From: an uncultured Bacteroidota bacterium
GTDB taxonomy: Bacteria; Bacteroidota; Bacteroidia; 2-12-FULL-35-15
Direction of reading: 5' to 3'
Assembly (NCBI GenBank): GCA_903889605.1
Contig: CAISYK010000687.1
Span: 1 to 11,514 of the forward strand
Length of the DNA stretch: 11,514 bases
The translations under genes were made by a program, and so were the position numbers. The notes beneath the pieces are model-generated. The model did not search any database, was not told where the DNA came from, and worked only from the letters and a program-made list of their open reading frames with translations. How positions within the stretch are numbered: position 1 is the first letter of the stretch; every line of letters starts with the position of its first letter. Shown one piece after another: positions 1 to 6,937 of this stretch.

Positions 1-256
1 ATTTTTTATTTTTTTATTTATAAGACGTTCAAGTGATAAAAATGTTACAATTCAAATACGAATGTAAGAGGAAAAATAGGGGAAACTATGTGAATTAATA
101 CTTTCTGAACTTTTGAAACGAATTTTACTAAAATAACACAGATTTTTCATGTAAATTCGTGAAGTTCGCGGCCAATTTAATTTCCAGTTCGCAGCTTTAT
201 TAAAAACAGGAAAGTGTCATATCTAACCTGACATAAAAAATTAAAACTAAATAACA
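1..256. other. Intergenic region upstream of the thioredoxin-like gene
   Basis: No open reading frame of note is seen. The first 24 bases are almost pure A/T with long T runs and could be the tail of a terminator of an upstream gene, but the stem would lie outside the window. A dispersed-repeat-like segment lies at 136-173. A small inverted repeat TGTCA/TGACA flanks a 9-base loop at about 215-233, just before the start codon. I found no full match to the Bacteroidota promoter. TAAATTCG at 152-159 is one base off the -7 consensus, has no -33 partner, and lies inside the repeat-like segment. Confidence 0.5.
136..173. repeat. Dispersed-repeat-like intergenic segment (ACACAGATTT...GTAAATTCGTGAA type)
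   Basis: The segment begins ACACAGATTTTTCATG and continues with three roughly 9-base units, TGTAAATTC, GTGAAGTTC and GCGGCC. From memory this resembles the 'acacagatt...tgtaaatctgtg...tctgtggc' repeats scattered between genes in many bacteria, including Bacteroidota and cyanobacteria. Only one copy lies in this window, so its repeat status is inferred from resemblance and from the internal periodicity. Confidence 0.4.
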
Positions 257-1447
257 ATGAAAAAGTTAATACTGATTTCAGCAATTTTATTTTCATTCTT
301 ATACGGCAATAAAATATCCGCCCAAATAAATTTCGAGCACACATCATGGGCAGAAATATTAGCTAAAGCAAAGACAGAACATAAACTTATTTTTGTAGAT
401 GCTTATACATCATGGTGCGCTCCCTGCAAAGAGATGGCAAACAATGTTTTTACAGATGAAGCCGTTGCCAAATATTACAATGCATCTTTTGTGAATGCTA
501 AAATAAACATGGAGGTTGGAGAAGGAAAAGATCTGGCTAAACTATATAGTATACTTGCTTACCCAACATTTTTGTTCATAGATGAAAATCGAGAATTACT
601 CCACAAAGGGGTTGGTTTGATAACTTCTGCGGAGTTTATTCAATTGGGTAAGGATGCTCAGCTTCCTGAAAAACAATTTGTACATCTTGAAAAAAAGTAC
701 AAAAGGGGAGTGCGCGATGTTACATTTATGATAATGTATTTGAATGCTTTGGACGGAGCATCTTTAGATATAAAGGAGCCGCTGAATGCGTATTTTGAAA
801 CTCAAAAAGAACAGGATTGGGCAAGCCGTTCAAATTGGAATATTATTTATACTCATTTAAAGGATCCCCAATCGAAAGTATTCAATTATATGGTTAAACA
901 TGAGGCTGATTACGCGGAAAAATATACCGCCGATTCAGTAAACAATAAAATTTTTGATGTTTATAGTCACGCCTGCGGATATTCAATACTTTCAAATGAA
1001 GCAGACAGCGCCAAATATTTTCAGCTGAGAGAGGAAATAAAAAAATCCGGATTTTTGCGTTCCGAAGAAATAATACTAAGATCGGATATGTCCTTTTATG
1101 AAAAGAATAAGGATTATGAAAATTATGCAAAGGCCGCAATACCATACATTGAAAAATATTCAGATAATGAACAAATGAGCCGGTCTGTCCGTGTGTTTTA
1201 TTTGGGCCTAAAAGATACCTTAATGCTTGCAAAAGCGGATGAGTGGATAAAAAAATGCTGTGACCTATCACCTGATCCTGGTGGATGGCTTTATGCGTTC
1301 GCTTCATATTTGTCGCAGCACGGGAAAAAGCAAGAGGCCGTGAAATTTCAACGGCAAGCAATTGAATTGATAAAGGCCGACCCCAAAACTCCATATATGC
1401 ATTGGATTCCTGGTATGGAAAAGAGTATTGTTGAATGGAGTAAATAA
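257..1447 (+). CDS. Secreted thioredoxin-fold protein with TPR-like C-terminal half
   Basis: This 396-residue protein is probably an exported thiol-disulfide oxidoreductase of the periplasm or envelope. Residues 1-22 form a signal peptide (lysines, hydrophobic core, then ISA before QINF). The thioredoxin fold spans roughly residues 25-135. It has the redox motif WCAPC, with cysteines 54 and 57, and the cis-proline in AYPTFLF (Pro103). The WCxxC context and the preceding 'HKLIFVDAYTSW' resemble Thioredoxin_7-type domains common in Bacteroidota. The remaining 260 residues look helical. Near residues 325-375 ('WLYAFASYLSQHGKKQEAVKFQRQAIELI') the pattern is that of a TPR, suggesting a protein-binding arm. 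The start is supported by the signal peptide directly after it. The gene stands alone, 309 bases before the next one. Its redox partner and substrate cannot be told from the sequence. Confidence 0.85.
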   Translation: MKKLILISAILFSFLYGNKISAQINFEHTSWAEILAKAKTEHKLIFVDAYTSWCAPCKEMANNVFTDEAVAKYYNASFVNAKINMEVGEGKDLAKLYSILAYPTFLFIDENRELLHKGVGLITSAEFIQLGKDAQLPEKQFVHLEKKYKRGVRDVTFMIMYLNALDGASLDIKEPLNAYFETQKEQDWASRSNWNIIYTHLKDPQSKVFNYMVKHEADYAEKYTADSVNNKIFDVYSHACGYSILSNEADSAKYFQLREEIKKSGFLRSEEIILRSDMSFYEKNKDYENYAKAAIPYIEKYSDNEQMSRSVRVFYLGLKDTLMLAKADEWIKKCCDLSPDPGGWLYAFASYLSQHGKKQEAVKFQRQAIELIKADPKTPYMHWIPGMEKSIVEWSK

Positions 1448-1512
1448 GTTTAATCGCAGTCATAAAAAAATGATGCCGCATAACGGCAAACTATAAATTA
1501 ATTAAGTACCTA

Positions 1513-1549
1513 CCCCTTGCGTCTCTGCGCCTTTGCGGTAAAAAAAATA
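1513..1549. repeat. Dispersed-repeat-like element of 8-base units (TTGCGTCTCTGCGCCTTTGCGG type)
   Basis: The core is three successive 8-base units, CCCTTGCG, TCTCTGCG and CCTTTGCG, followed by GT and an A run. From memory, 'ttgcgtctttgcgcctttgcggt' strings occur between genes in many unrelated bacteria. The 8-base periodicity is seen directly. Membership of a multi-copy family in this genome cannot be tested from one window. Confidence 0.55.
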
Positions 1550-1606
1550 TTTTCAGAACACTTCTAAAAAGATTCTGCCGCAAACTTGAAATATTTTTTT
1601 CTGCGG
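1540..1606. repeat. Imperfect inverted repeat beside the 8-base-unit element
   Basis: The right end of the 8-base-unit element (TTTGCGG, then an A run with ATATTTTCAG, ending near 1556) is mirrored downstream. CCGCAAA lies at 1578-1584, and CTTGAAATATTTTTTTCTG at 1585-1603 is the near reverse complement of the A-rich arm. A further TGCGG (1602-1606) can pair with CCGCA (1578-1582) across 19 bases. This could form a long A/T hairpin in RNA or DNA. It has no proven role. Confidence 0.4.
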
Positions 1607-1617
1607 TATTAAAATCT

Positions 1618-1649
1618 TTTGCATATAACATTTACTTCATTTACATTTG
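1618..1649 (+). promoter_or_regulatory. Bacteroidota-type promoter for the PLD-like gene
   Basis: TTTG at 1618-1621 and TACATTTG at 1642-1649 are separated by 20 bases. This matches the -33 (TTTG) and -7 (TAnnTTTG) elements of the main Bacteroidota sigma factor. Transcription would begin just past 1655, leaving a 5' leader of about 100 bases before the start codon at 1757. Confidence 0.5.
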
Positions 1650-1756
1650 AGTGGAATTACAAGTTTAGTTATGGTTTATTGCAAGTATATCCGCATTGAG
1701 CCATCGCTTCATCCATGTTAATTTGAAAATAAATTTGTATTAAAACTCAAATCCTC

Positions 1757-3157
1757 ATGAAAAGGACACTAATAATTTCTGCAATTTTTATTTTCTGCTT
1801 TCATTTTTCACAAGCCCAGTTAAACGGGAAAATGAAAATATATTTTACCAATCCTGTAAACACTTCAATTTCATCAGGCATCAATGCAGTATGCTTAAAC
1901 AACAGCATGGATGATACTTTGGTTCAATACATTAACAGGGCAAAATACACTTTGGATATTGCTGTATATAATTATCAGCAGTCTTCTGGTATGGCAGATA
2001 TAGCCGCAGCTGTTAATAATGCATCCGCAAGGGGAGTAATAGTAAGATGGATATTTGACGGCAGCCAAAGCAATTCAGGGATGAGTGCATTAAATACCAG
2101 TATCCATACTTTAGGAAGCCCGACAACAAGTGCCTATGGGATTATGCATAACAAATTTATGGTCGCGGACGCAAACTCGTCCAACCTTAATGACCCCCTT
2201 GTTTGGACTGGTTCAACAAATTGGACAAAAACGCATTTTAACTCAAATGTTAATAATACGGTAATTATACAGGATAAAAATCTTGCACTTGCATACCTTC
2301 TTGAGTTTAATGAGATGTGGGGCGATGCAGGGACTATTCCGAACACATTAAATTCTAAATTTGGTCCGTATAAGACCGATCCATTAACAACCCACACATT
2401 CACAATCGGGGGTAAAACTGTTGAACTTTATTTCAGTCCTGCCGATAGTGTTAACTCGCATATCCTTAATATAATAAGCACAGCCAATACAGACCTGTAT
2501 TTTGGAATGCTGACTTTTTCGGCGGATAGTTATGCAGATTCCATTATCAATAAAAAAAATAACGGCGTTTATACTGCGGGGATAATAGATCAAAGCAGCC
2601 AGTTTTACTCGCCCAATTCTGCACTAAGTTCTTCGCTTGGTACAAACTTTAAAGTCTATTCCCAGTTTACTTCAGTTTACCATAATAAAATCCTGATTGT
2701 TGACCCATGCAATCTGTCGTCCGATCCAACAGTAATTACCGGTTCATTTAATTGGTCAACACCGGCAGAAACACAAAATGATGAAAATGCTTTAATTTTC
2801 CATGATGCGGTAACTGCAAATATTTTTTCCCAATCTTTTTCCCAGAATTTCACCGACTTAGGGGGCGTGCTTGCTCCATGTGTGATAACGGATGTTAATG
2901 AAGTTACAGAAAATAAATTTGAAGTTTATCCAACAATAAATAACGGAAGCTTCACAATTAAATGGAATCAGACAGAGTCAAACAATTTTGATATTGTTGT
3001 TTACGATTTATTGGGACAAAAGGCTGCAGACATTTTGCATGAAAAAAGACCATCAGGATCAAACACTTTTTATTGCCGGGATTTAAATTTAAAACCAGGA
3101 GTATATTTTGTGAAAATTGGACAAATAGAAACACTGAAAAAAATAATAGTTCAGTAA
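1757..3157 (+). CDS. Secreted phospholipase D-superfamily protein with T9SS sorting tail
   Basis: This 466-residue protein has a signal peptide (residues 1-20, ending SQA before QLNGK). It carries two complete HKD active-site motifs: His131/Lys133/Asp138 followed by GSTNW, and His309/Lys311/Asp316 followed by GSFNW. In PLD enzymes the two histidines act together through a phospho-histidine intermediate, so a phosphodiesterase acting on phospholipid or nucleic acid is expected; the substrate cannot be chosen from sequence. In both motifs the distance from Asp to GS is stretched by an inserted loop (ANSSNLNDPLVW and PCNLSSDPTV). Residues 387-466 look like a type A T9SS tail: 'YPTINNGSF' in place of the usual YPNP start, then 'YDLLGQ', 'LKPGVYFVKI' and a basic, hydrophobic end. 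The protein is therefore likely released outside or anchored on the outer membrane. A consensus promoter lies about 110 bases upstream. Confidence 0.88.
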   Translation: MKRTLIISAIFIFCFHFSQAQLNGKMKIYFTNPVNTSISSGINAVCLNNSMDDTLVQYINRAKYTLDIAVYNYQQSSGMADIAAAVNNASARGVIVRWIFDGSQSNSGMSALNTSIHTLGSPTTSAYGIMHNKFMVADANSSNLNDPLVWTGSTNWTKTHFNSNVNNTVIIQDKNLALAYLLEFNEMWGDAGTIPNTLNSKFGPYKTDPLTTHTFTIGGKTVELYFSPADSVNSHILNIISTANTDLYFGMLTFSADSYADSIINKKNNGVYTAGIIDQSSQFYSPNSALSSSLGTNFKVYSQFTSVYHNKILIVDPCNLSSDPTVITGSFNWSTPAETQNDENALIFHDAVTANIFSQSFSQNFTDLGGVLAPCVITDVNEVTENKFEVYPTINNGSFTIKWNQTESNNFDIVVYDLLGQKAADILHEKRPSGSNTFYCRDLNLKPGVYFVKIGQIETLKKIIVQ

Positions 3158-3249
3158 TAGCGGACCTTTCGCAGAAGTAATATTCAACAATATTTGCCTG
3201 GGATTACGGCAAAACAACAAACAAAACAAGGGGAAACCGCATTTCTGCC

Positions 3250-4167
3250 ATGCAGACAACAAACAACATATTACTTATAAGGCCTTCATGCTTTGTTTTT
3301 AACACTGAAACTGCGGCATCCAATGCATTTCAAATTAAGCCCAATGAAAGCGATGATGTTGTAAAAAAGTTCGCTCTCACTGAATTTGAAAGGTTTGCCG
3401 AAACGCTTAAAAATAAAGGAGTAAATGTTTTCATTTTTGACGATACAGAATTTCCTCAAAAGCCCGATGCCATTTTCCCGAATAATTGGATAACATTCCA
3501 TCCTGACGGGAATGTTATTCTTTATCCGATGTATGCCCGCAACAGGCGATGCGAACGCCGTCAGGACATTATTGATGCCCTAAGAATAAAATTTGAAATA
3601 ACTAGTATTACTGATCTTTCTGTTTATGAAAAAGATAGCAAGTTTTTAGAAGGCACAGGGAGTATAGTGTTTGACCATAACAGCAAAGTTGCTTATGCAT
3701 GTTTGTCTGCAAGGACAGATAAAGAGCTTTTTATAACTGTTTGCAGTTTGCTGAATTACAAACCTGTTTTTTTTAGAGCTGATGATAAGTTCGGAAAAGA
3801 AATTTATCATACTAATGTAATGATGTGCATAGGTAATAAGTTTGCTGTAGTTTGCTTGGACAGCATTTCAGACAAAATGGAAAAAGAGTTTGTTTCTCAT
3901 TCGCTTATTAATTCAGGACATCAGATTATTGAGATCTCGTTTGAACAAATGAACAGCTTTGCAGGAAATATGCTTGAACTTAATACAAATCAGAATAAAA
4001 ACATTTTGGTATTATCACAAACAGCATTTGATATCTTGGAATCAAAGCAAAAAACTGAGATTGAGAAATTTTGTGAGCTCGTGCCCGTTTCTATAAATAC
4101 AATTGAAACTATAGGCGGAGGCAGCGCAAGATGCATGATTGCGGAAATATTTCTGAAGCCCAAATAA
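3250..4167 (+). CDS. ctlX: CtlX-type amidinohydrolase (arginine deiminase / amidinotransferase fold)
   Basis: This 305-residue cytoplasmic protein without signal peptide matches what I know of the CtlX family, pentein-fold hydrolases linked to citrulline use. Recognisable landmarks are RPSCFVFN (11-18), 'DAIFPNNWITFHPDG' (73-87), 'YPMYARNRR' (92-100), FLEGTGS (132-138), YHTNVMM (186-192) and the C-terminal GGGSARCM (289-296). From the pentein mechanism, Cys295 is the likely nucleophile, with His187 and Glu134 nearby in the active site. The expected reaction is hydrolysis of a guanidino or ureido group of an arginine- or citrulline-like substrate. Length is normal for the family. An AAGGGGAAA stretch about 13 bases upstream is a loose Shine-Dalgarno. 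In other Bacteroidota I recall this gene beside ornithine or arginine metabolism genes, but no such partner is present here. The exact substrate is inferred, not shown. Confidence 0.85.
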   Translation: MQTTNNILLIRPSCFVFNTETAASNAFQIKPNESDDVVKKFALTEFERFAETLKNKGVNVFIFDDTEFPQKPDAIFPNNWITFHPDGNVILYPMYARNRRCERRQDIIDALRIKFEITSITDLSVYEKDSKFLEGTGSIVFDHNSKVAYACLSARTDKELFITVCSLLNYKPVFFRADDKFGKEIYHTNVMMCIGNKFAVVCLDSISDKMEKEFVSHSLINSGHQIIEISFEQMNSFAGNMLELNTNQNKNILVLSQTAFDILESKQKTEIEKFCELVPVSINTIETIGGGSARCMIAEIFLKPK

Positions 4168-4204
4168 CAGTGATCATGTCCCTTTCACTATTAATGCTGC
4201 GTTT

Positions 4205-4230
4205 GGGATCCCTTCGACAGGCTCAGAATA
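4205..4230. repeat. Dispersed-repeat-like element (CCCTTCGACAGGCTCAG type)
   Basis: The segment contains the palindrome GGGATCCC (4205-4212) running into CCCTTCGACAGGCTCAGAAT. From memory, 'CCCTTCGACAAGCTCAGG' and its complement are very common between genes across several phyla, including Bacteroidota and Chloroflexota. Only one copy is visible here. Confidence 0.55.
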
Positions 4231-4263
4231 AATTCCGCAAAAATCCTTTTGCCCTTTCTGCAT

Positions 4264-4316
4264 CCCCCTCTTACCCTCTCCAATTGGAGAGCGGTGTCCG
4301 AAGGACGGGGTGAGGT
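4264..4316. repeat. Dispersed-repeat-like element able to fold as a three-way junction (CCCTCTCC...GGGGTGAGG type)
   Basis: Three helices can be drawn. The outer one pairs CCTC (4267-4270) plus ACC (4273-4275) with GGT (4309-4311) plus GAGG (4312-4315), leaving two bulged T residues. The first inner hairpin is the palindrome CTCTCCAATTGGAGAG (4276-4291), with a 6-bp stem and AATT loop. The second is GTCC-GAA-GGAC (4296-4306). From memory, similar 'ccctctcc...ggagag...cggggtgagg' strings are scattered between genes in many environmental bacteria. Confidence 0.6.
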
Positions 4317-4394
4317 TAAAAAAGGCAGCCCAAAGAAATCAGTTTTAGCTAAATTATTTTTGCATTTATTTATCGAATTCAGATTGATACAACA

Positions 4395-5306
4395 ATGACT
4401 ATGAAACATAAAAAACTTGGGCTGATTGCATTCTCGGCTCTATCACTTTTCCTGACAGCCTGCAGTTTCAACAAGGTGTTCCTCCAGCAGACTAAAATGG
4501 GGGCATCAACAAAAAGATTAGCATTTAGAACTGCCTCCGACTCAGTTGTTGTGTTTTTTTCTGGTGAAAATCATCAGCCTGTATTTACCAGAAACGGAAA
4601 GGACACCATTGACATGGGCTTTACTATTGAAAGTGTAATATTTAAAAGTGCTGATGGAAACATGCTCAATGGCTGGTTTTTAAAACCTAAAAACACAACA
4701 GCTGCAATTACTTTACTGCATTTTCACGGCAACGCCGGATTTTTATTAAGCCAGTATAACGCAATAGCTCCATTATTAAATAAAGGTTTCCAGATTTTTA
4801 TGTTTGACTACAGCGGGTTCGGTTTTTCGGAAGGGAAAGCCACCAGAAAAAATGTTTTGACAGATGCTCTTTCTGCTCTTGATTATATAAAAACCAGACC
4901 GGAGATAAAAGATACTAAATTAGTTATTTATGGGCAGTCTCTGGGAGGACATTTGGCCGCAGTCGTGGTCGCAAAACGGCAAAGTCAGATAGACGGTTTA
5001 GTTATTGAAGGCGCTTTTTCATCACATAAAGACATCGCTTCCTATGAGATTCCATTTTTAGGGCGTATTTTAGTAAAACAAGGTTATAGTGCAGTTAAAT
5101 CAATACAAAGTTTTCATAAACCGTTATTAGTGATTCACAGTACGGAAGACCAGGTAGTACCTTTTTATATGGGCAAAAAAATATTTGAGAAAGCGAATTC
5201 CCCGAAAGAATTTTATGAAGTAAAAAAATGCCATATCTGCGCATCAACATATTATACTGAAGAAATTTCGCAAAAGATAAAAGCGATGCTCGCAATAATT
5301 AAATGA
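4395..5306 (+). CDS. Lipoprotein alpha/beta hydrolase (serine hydrolase)
   Basis: This 303-residue protein begins with a lipoprotein signal peptide: basic residues, a hydrophobic stretch and a lipobox ending LTAC, with Cys23 as the lipidated residue. It is therefore predicted to sit on the envelope. The rest is an alpha/beta hydrolase. It shows HFHGNAG (109-115) at the oxyanion-hole position, DYSGFGFSEG (138-147), the nucleophile elbow GQSLGG with Ser182, Asp252 in HSTEDQVVPF, and His280 as the likely third triad member. The layout resembles the 'alpha/beta hydrolase, BAAT/FrsA-like' lipoproteins that act as esterases or peptidases; the substrate is unknown. The residues after His280 (ICAST) differ from the usual glycine-rich pattern. 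An internal start two codons in (4401) would also work. Only 34 bases separate it from the next gene, so co-transcription is plausible. Confidence 0.85.
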   Translation: MTMKHKKLGLIAFSALSLFLTACSFNKVFLQQTKMGASTKRLAFRTASDSVVVFFSGENHQPVFTRNGKDTIDMGFTIESVIFKSADGNMLNGWFLKPKNTTAAITLLHFHGNAGFLLSQYNAIAPLLNKGFQIFMFDYSGFGFSEGKATRKNVLTDALSALDYIKTRPEIKDTKLVIYGQSLGGHLAAVVVAKRQSQIDGLVIEGAFSSHKDIASYEIPFLGRILVKQGYSAVKSIQSFHKPLLVIHSTEDQVVPFYMGKKIFEKANSPKEFYEVKKCHICASTYYTEEISQKIKAMLAIIK

Positions 5307-5340
5307 TTCACCTATCAGCGACGACCTTATTTAAAAAAAT

Positions 5341-5937
5341 ATGCAGACGGATAAACAAAATTTAGACAGCTTGACAAAAGAAGAATTAGGAAGGCTTTTT
5401 CCTATTGAAATTGTTCCGCCTAATGCCAAGTGGGCTGAACTGTTTGATAAAGAAAAAAAAATTATCATTGATGCATTGGGAAAGCAAACAGCATTGAAAG
5501 TAGAACATTTTGGAAGCACCGCAGTTACAGGCCTGTCTGCTAAACCGACAATTGATATTTTAGTAGAAATCAAATCAACTCCGGATTTGAAAGATTTGAT
5601 TATAGAAAAAATGAAGAATATTAAATACCATTTTATTTGGCGTACAGATTTTGGTCCGCCATACATGATGTTTGTAAAGGGTTATACATCATCAGGAACT
5701 AAAGGCCAAACATACCATATACATATTGTACCCAAAGACCACACTTTATGGGACGCCATATATTTCAGAGATTATTTAAAACAGCATACTGAAACCGCAA
5801 AGGAATATGAGAAATTAAAATACCAACTTGCTTCAAAATATAAAAATGACAGAGAAGCTTATACGACTGCTAAAACTGAATTTATTATACGTGTGACTGA
5901 ACTTGCAAAAAAGGAAAAAATACACTCACACATTTAG
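5341..5937 (+). CDS. GrpB family protein (UPF0157)
   Basis: This 198-residue cytoplasmic protein is a GrpB-family member, related to the nucleotidyltransferase fold. Family landmarks are the N-terminal 'IEIVPPNAKWAELF' (22-35), 'VEHFGSTAVTGLSAKPTIDI' (54-73) with the GST...KPxID signature, the HIHIV block (126-130), and the C-terminal 'FRDYLKQHTETAKEYEKLK' helix (142-160) that ends this family. The GS and Asp72 positions correspond to the metal and nucleotide site of nucleotidyltransferases, but the reaction of stand-alone GrpB proteins is not established. Residues 1-20 form a short charged extension before the usual start of the family. It follows the hydrolase gene by 34 bases and precedes the alkD-like gene by 50, both starts lying directly behind an A/T-rich TTATTTAAA-like run. 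Confidence 0.87.
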   Translation: MQTDKQNLDSLTKEELGRLFPIEIVPPNAKWAELFDKEKKIIIDALGKQTALKVEHFGSTAVTGLSAKPTIDILVEIKSTPDLKDLIIEKMKNIKYHFIWRTDFGPPYMMFVKGYTSSGTKGQTYHIHIVPKDHTLWDAIYFRDYLKQHTETAKEYEKLKYQLASKYKNDREAYTTAKTEFIIRVTELAKKEKIHSHI

Positions 5938-5987
5938 TGGGCGTCGGCTGCAGCAAGAATAGTCAATCAAGAAAAGTATTTATTTAA

Positions 5988-6716
5988 ATGAGCAAAAATA
6001 TGAACCAGATAATTGAAAATATCCGCAAGGAACTTAAGGATAACATGGATGAAAAGGCCGTATTATCAAGCAGGAGGTTTTTTAAAGAAGAACTCAAGCT
6101 TTATGGGGTAAAAGCAGCACTTGTTCACCAAATCAGTAAAAAATACTTTAAATCTCTTAAGGGCAAAACAAAAAAAGAAATTTTTGATTTATGTGAGCAG
6201 TTAATGAAATCAGGATACTTCGAAGAGACTATGGTCGCATGTCGCTGGGCCTATTTTGTCCATAAACAATATGAACCTTCTGATTTTGATTTGTTTGAAA
6301 AGTGGATAGAAAAATATATAAGTAATTGGGCCTGCTGCGACACATTATGTAATCACCCTGTTGGAGAGTTTTTGGAAATGTATCCTGAGTTTGTACCAAA
6401 ATTGAAAAAATGGGCGAAATCAAAAAACCGATGGATGAGGCGCGCTTCTGCAGTTTCCCTGATTTGGCCTGCCATACATGGTAAATTTTTAAAGGAAATA
6501 TTGGATATTGCAGATATCCTTCTTTTGGATAAAGATGATTTGGTCCAAAAAGGATATGGCTGGATGCTGAAATCTGCCAGCCAATCACACCAAAAAGAAA
6601 TTTTTGATTACCTAATTAAGAATAAAGATATCATGCCCCGGACTGCGTTAAGATATGCTATTGAAAAAATGCCTTCAGAATTAAAAAAGAAAGCGATGGA
6701 AAGGCCGACGAAATAG
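5988..6716 (+). CDS. AlkD-type DNA alkylation repair protein (DNA glycosylase, HEAT-like repeats)
   Basis: This 242-residue all-helical protein matches the DNA alkylation repair family (AlkD/AlkC type), which excises alkylated purines such as 3- and 7-methyl adducts using stacked HEAT-like repeats. 'SNWACCDTLCNHPVGEFL' (112-129) is the family's most typical block. Trp114 and Asp118 match the spacing of the catalytic Trp/Asp pair in Bacillus AlkD (109 and 113). 'NRWMRRASAVSL' (147-158) supplies the DNA-contacting arginine, and YGWMLK carries Trp192, the counterpart of AlkD Trp187. Length is normal. Start choice is open: ATG at 5988 or at 6000 (MNQIIENI); the upstream TTATTTAA run favours the first slightly. 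No SOS or Ada box is seen. No other repair gene lies nearby. Confidence 0.88.
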   Translation: MSKNMNQIIENIRKELKDNMDEKAVLSSRRFFKEELKLYGVKAALVHQISKKYFKSLKGKTKKEIFDLCEQLMKSGYFEETMVACRWAYFVHKQYEPSDFDLFEKWIEKYISNWACCDTLCNHPVGEFLEMYPEFVPKLKKWAKSKNRWMRRASAVSLIWPAIHGKFLKEILDIADILLLDKDDLVQKGYGWMLKSASQSHQKEIFDYLIKNKDIMPRTALRYAIEKMPSELKKKAMERPTK

Positions 6717-6831
6717 ATTTATTAAAAATTATGCCGGAGATGTAACGCTATCATTTTTAAAAATATTCATCTGCTGGTTTTTTCGGAACTTTCTGAGCAG
6801 ATATTTAAGTTGCCCGAACCCCTTGTTTTTA

Positions 6832-6862
6832 TTGTGTAATAATATAAAATGCTTTACATTTG
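6832..6862 (+). promoter_or_regulatory. Bacteroidota-type promoter
   Basis: TTG at 6832-6834 and TACATTTG at 6855-6862 are 20 bases apart. The -7 box and spacing are identical to those of the promoter at 1618-1649. The predicted transcript starts near 6868 and first meets the small ORF at 6938. The giant gene's start is about 480 bases further, so it could be a long leader for that gene or a promoter for something small. Confidence 0.45.
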
Positions 6863-6937
6863 CGGGGCAAAAAAAGCACTGCCTCAAAAAGTATTTAATA
6901 TAAAAAACGAGTTTCTAAATGAATAAAGGATTTAAAA

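Larger units (their letters stand above)
1448..1756. other. Intergenic region with dispersed repeat, inverted A/T arms and promoter
   Basis: No gene is seen. A weak hairpin, TGCCG-CATAA-CGGCA (1474-1488), follows the thioredoxin-like gene but has no T run, so it is a poor terminator. A repeat of 8-base units lies at 1513-1549. An A/T-rich inverted arm and two further TGCGG/CCGCA boxes follow at 1578-1606. A promoter is at 1618-1649. A second -7-like box, TAAATTTG at 1730-1737, has no -33 partner at the right distance. Confidence 0.6.
4168..4394. other. Intergenic region with two dispersed-repeat-like elements
   Basis: This 227-base gap holds two elements, at 4205-4230 and 4264-4316. An apparent reading frame crossing it (from 4131) translates repeat sequence and overlaps the end of ctlX in another frame, so I do not call it a gene. 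TATTTTTG at 4355-4362 fits the Bacteroidota -7 box and lies about 30 bases before the next start codon, but no -33 box sits at the right distance. Confidence 0.55.

Noticed and set aside
894..1481. Minus-strand frame of 195 codons across the thioredoxin-like gene
   Set aside because: The sense protein has clear motifs and a signal peptide. The antisense product resembles nothing and has no promoter or ribosome site.
1474..1488. TGCCG-CATAA-CGGCA hairpin after the thioredoxin-like gene as a terminator
   Set aside because: Five-bp stem with no downstream T run; insufficient for an intrinsic terminator call.
3179..3194. AATATT-CAAC-AATATT hairpin after the PLD-like gene
   Set aside because: The stem is made of A/T pairs only and not followed by T residues; expected by chance in DNA of this composition.
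4131..4313. 60-codon + frame overlapping the end of ctlX
   Set aside because: It translates the two dispersed intergenic elements and begins inside ctlX in another frame, a common source of spurious small genes.
6769..6802. Possible terminator after the alkD-like gene (ATCTGCT/AGCAGAT)
   Set aside because: The stem is only 7 bp over a 20-base loop and no T run follows, so it is not called.
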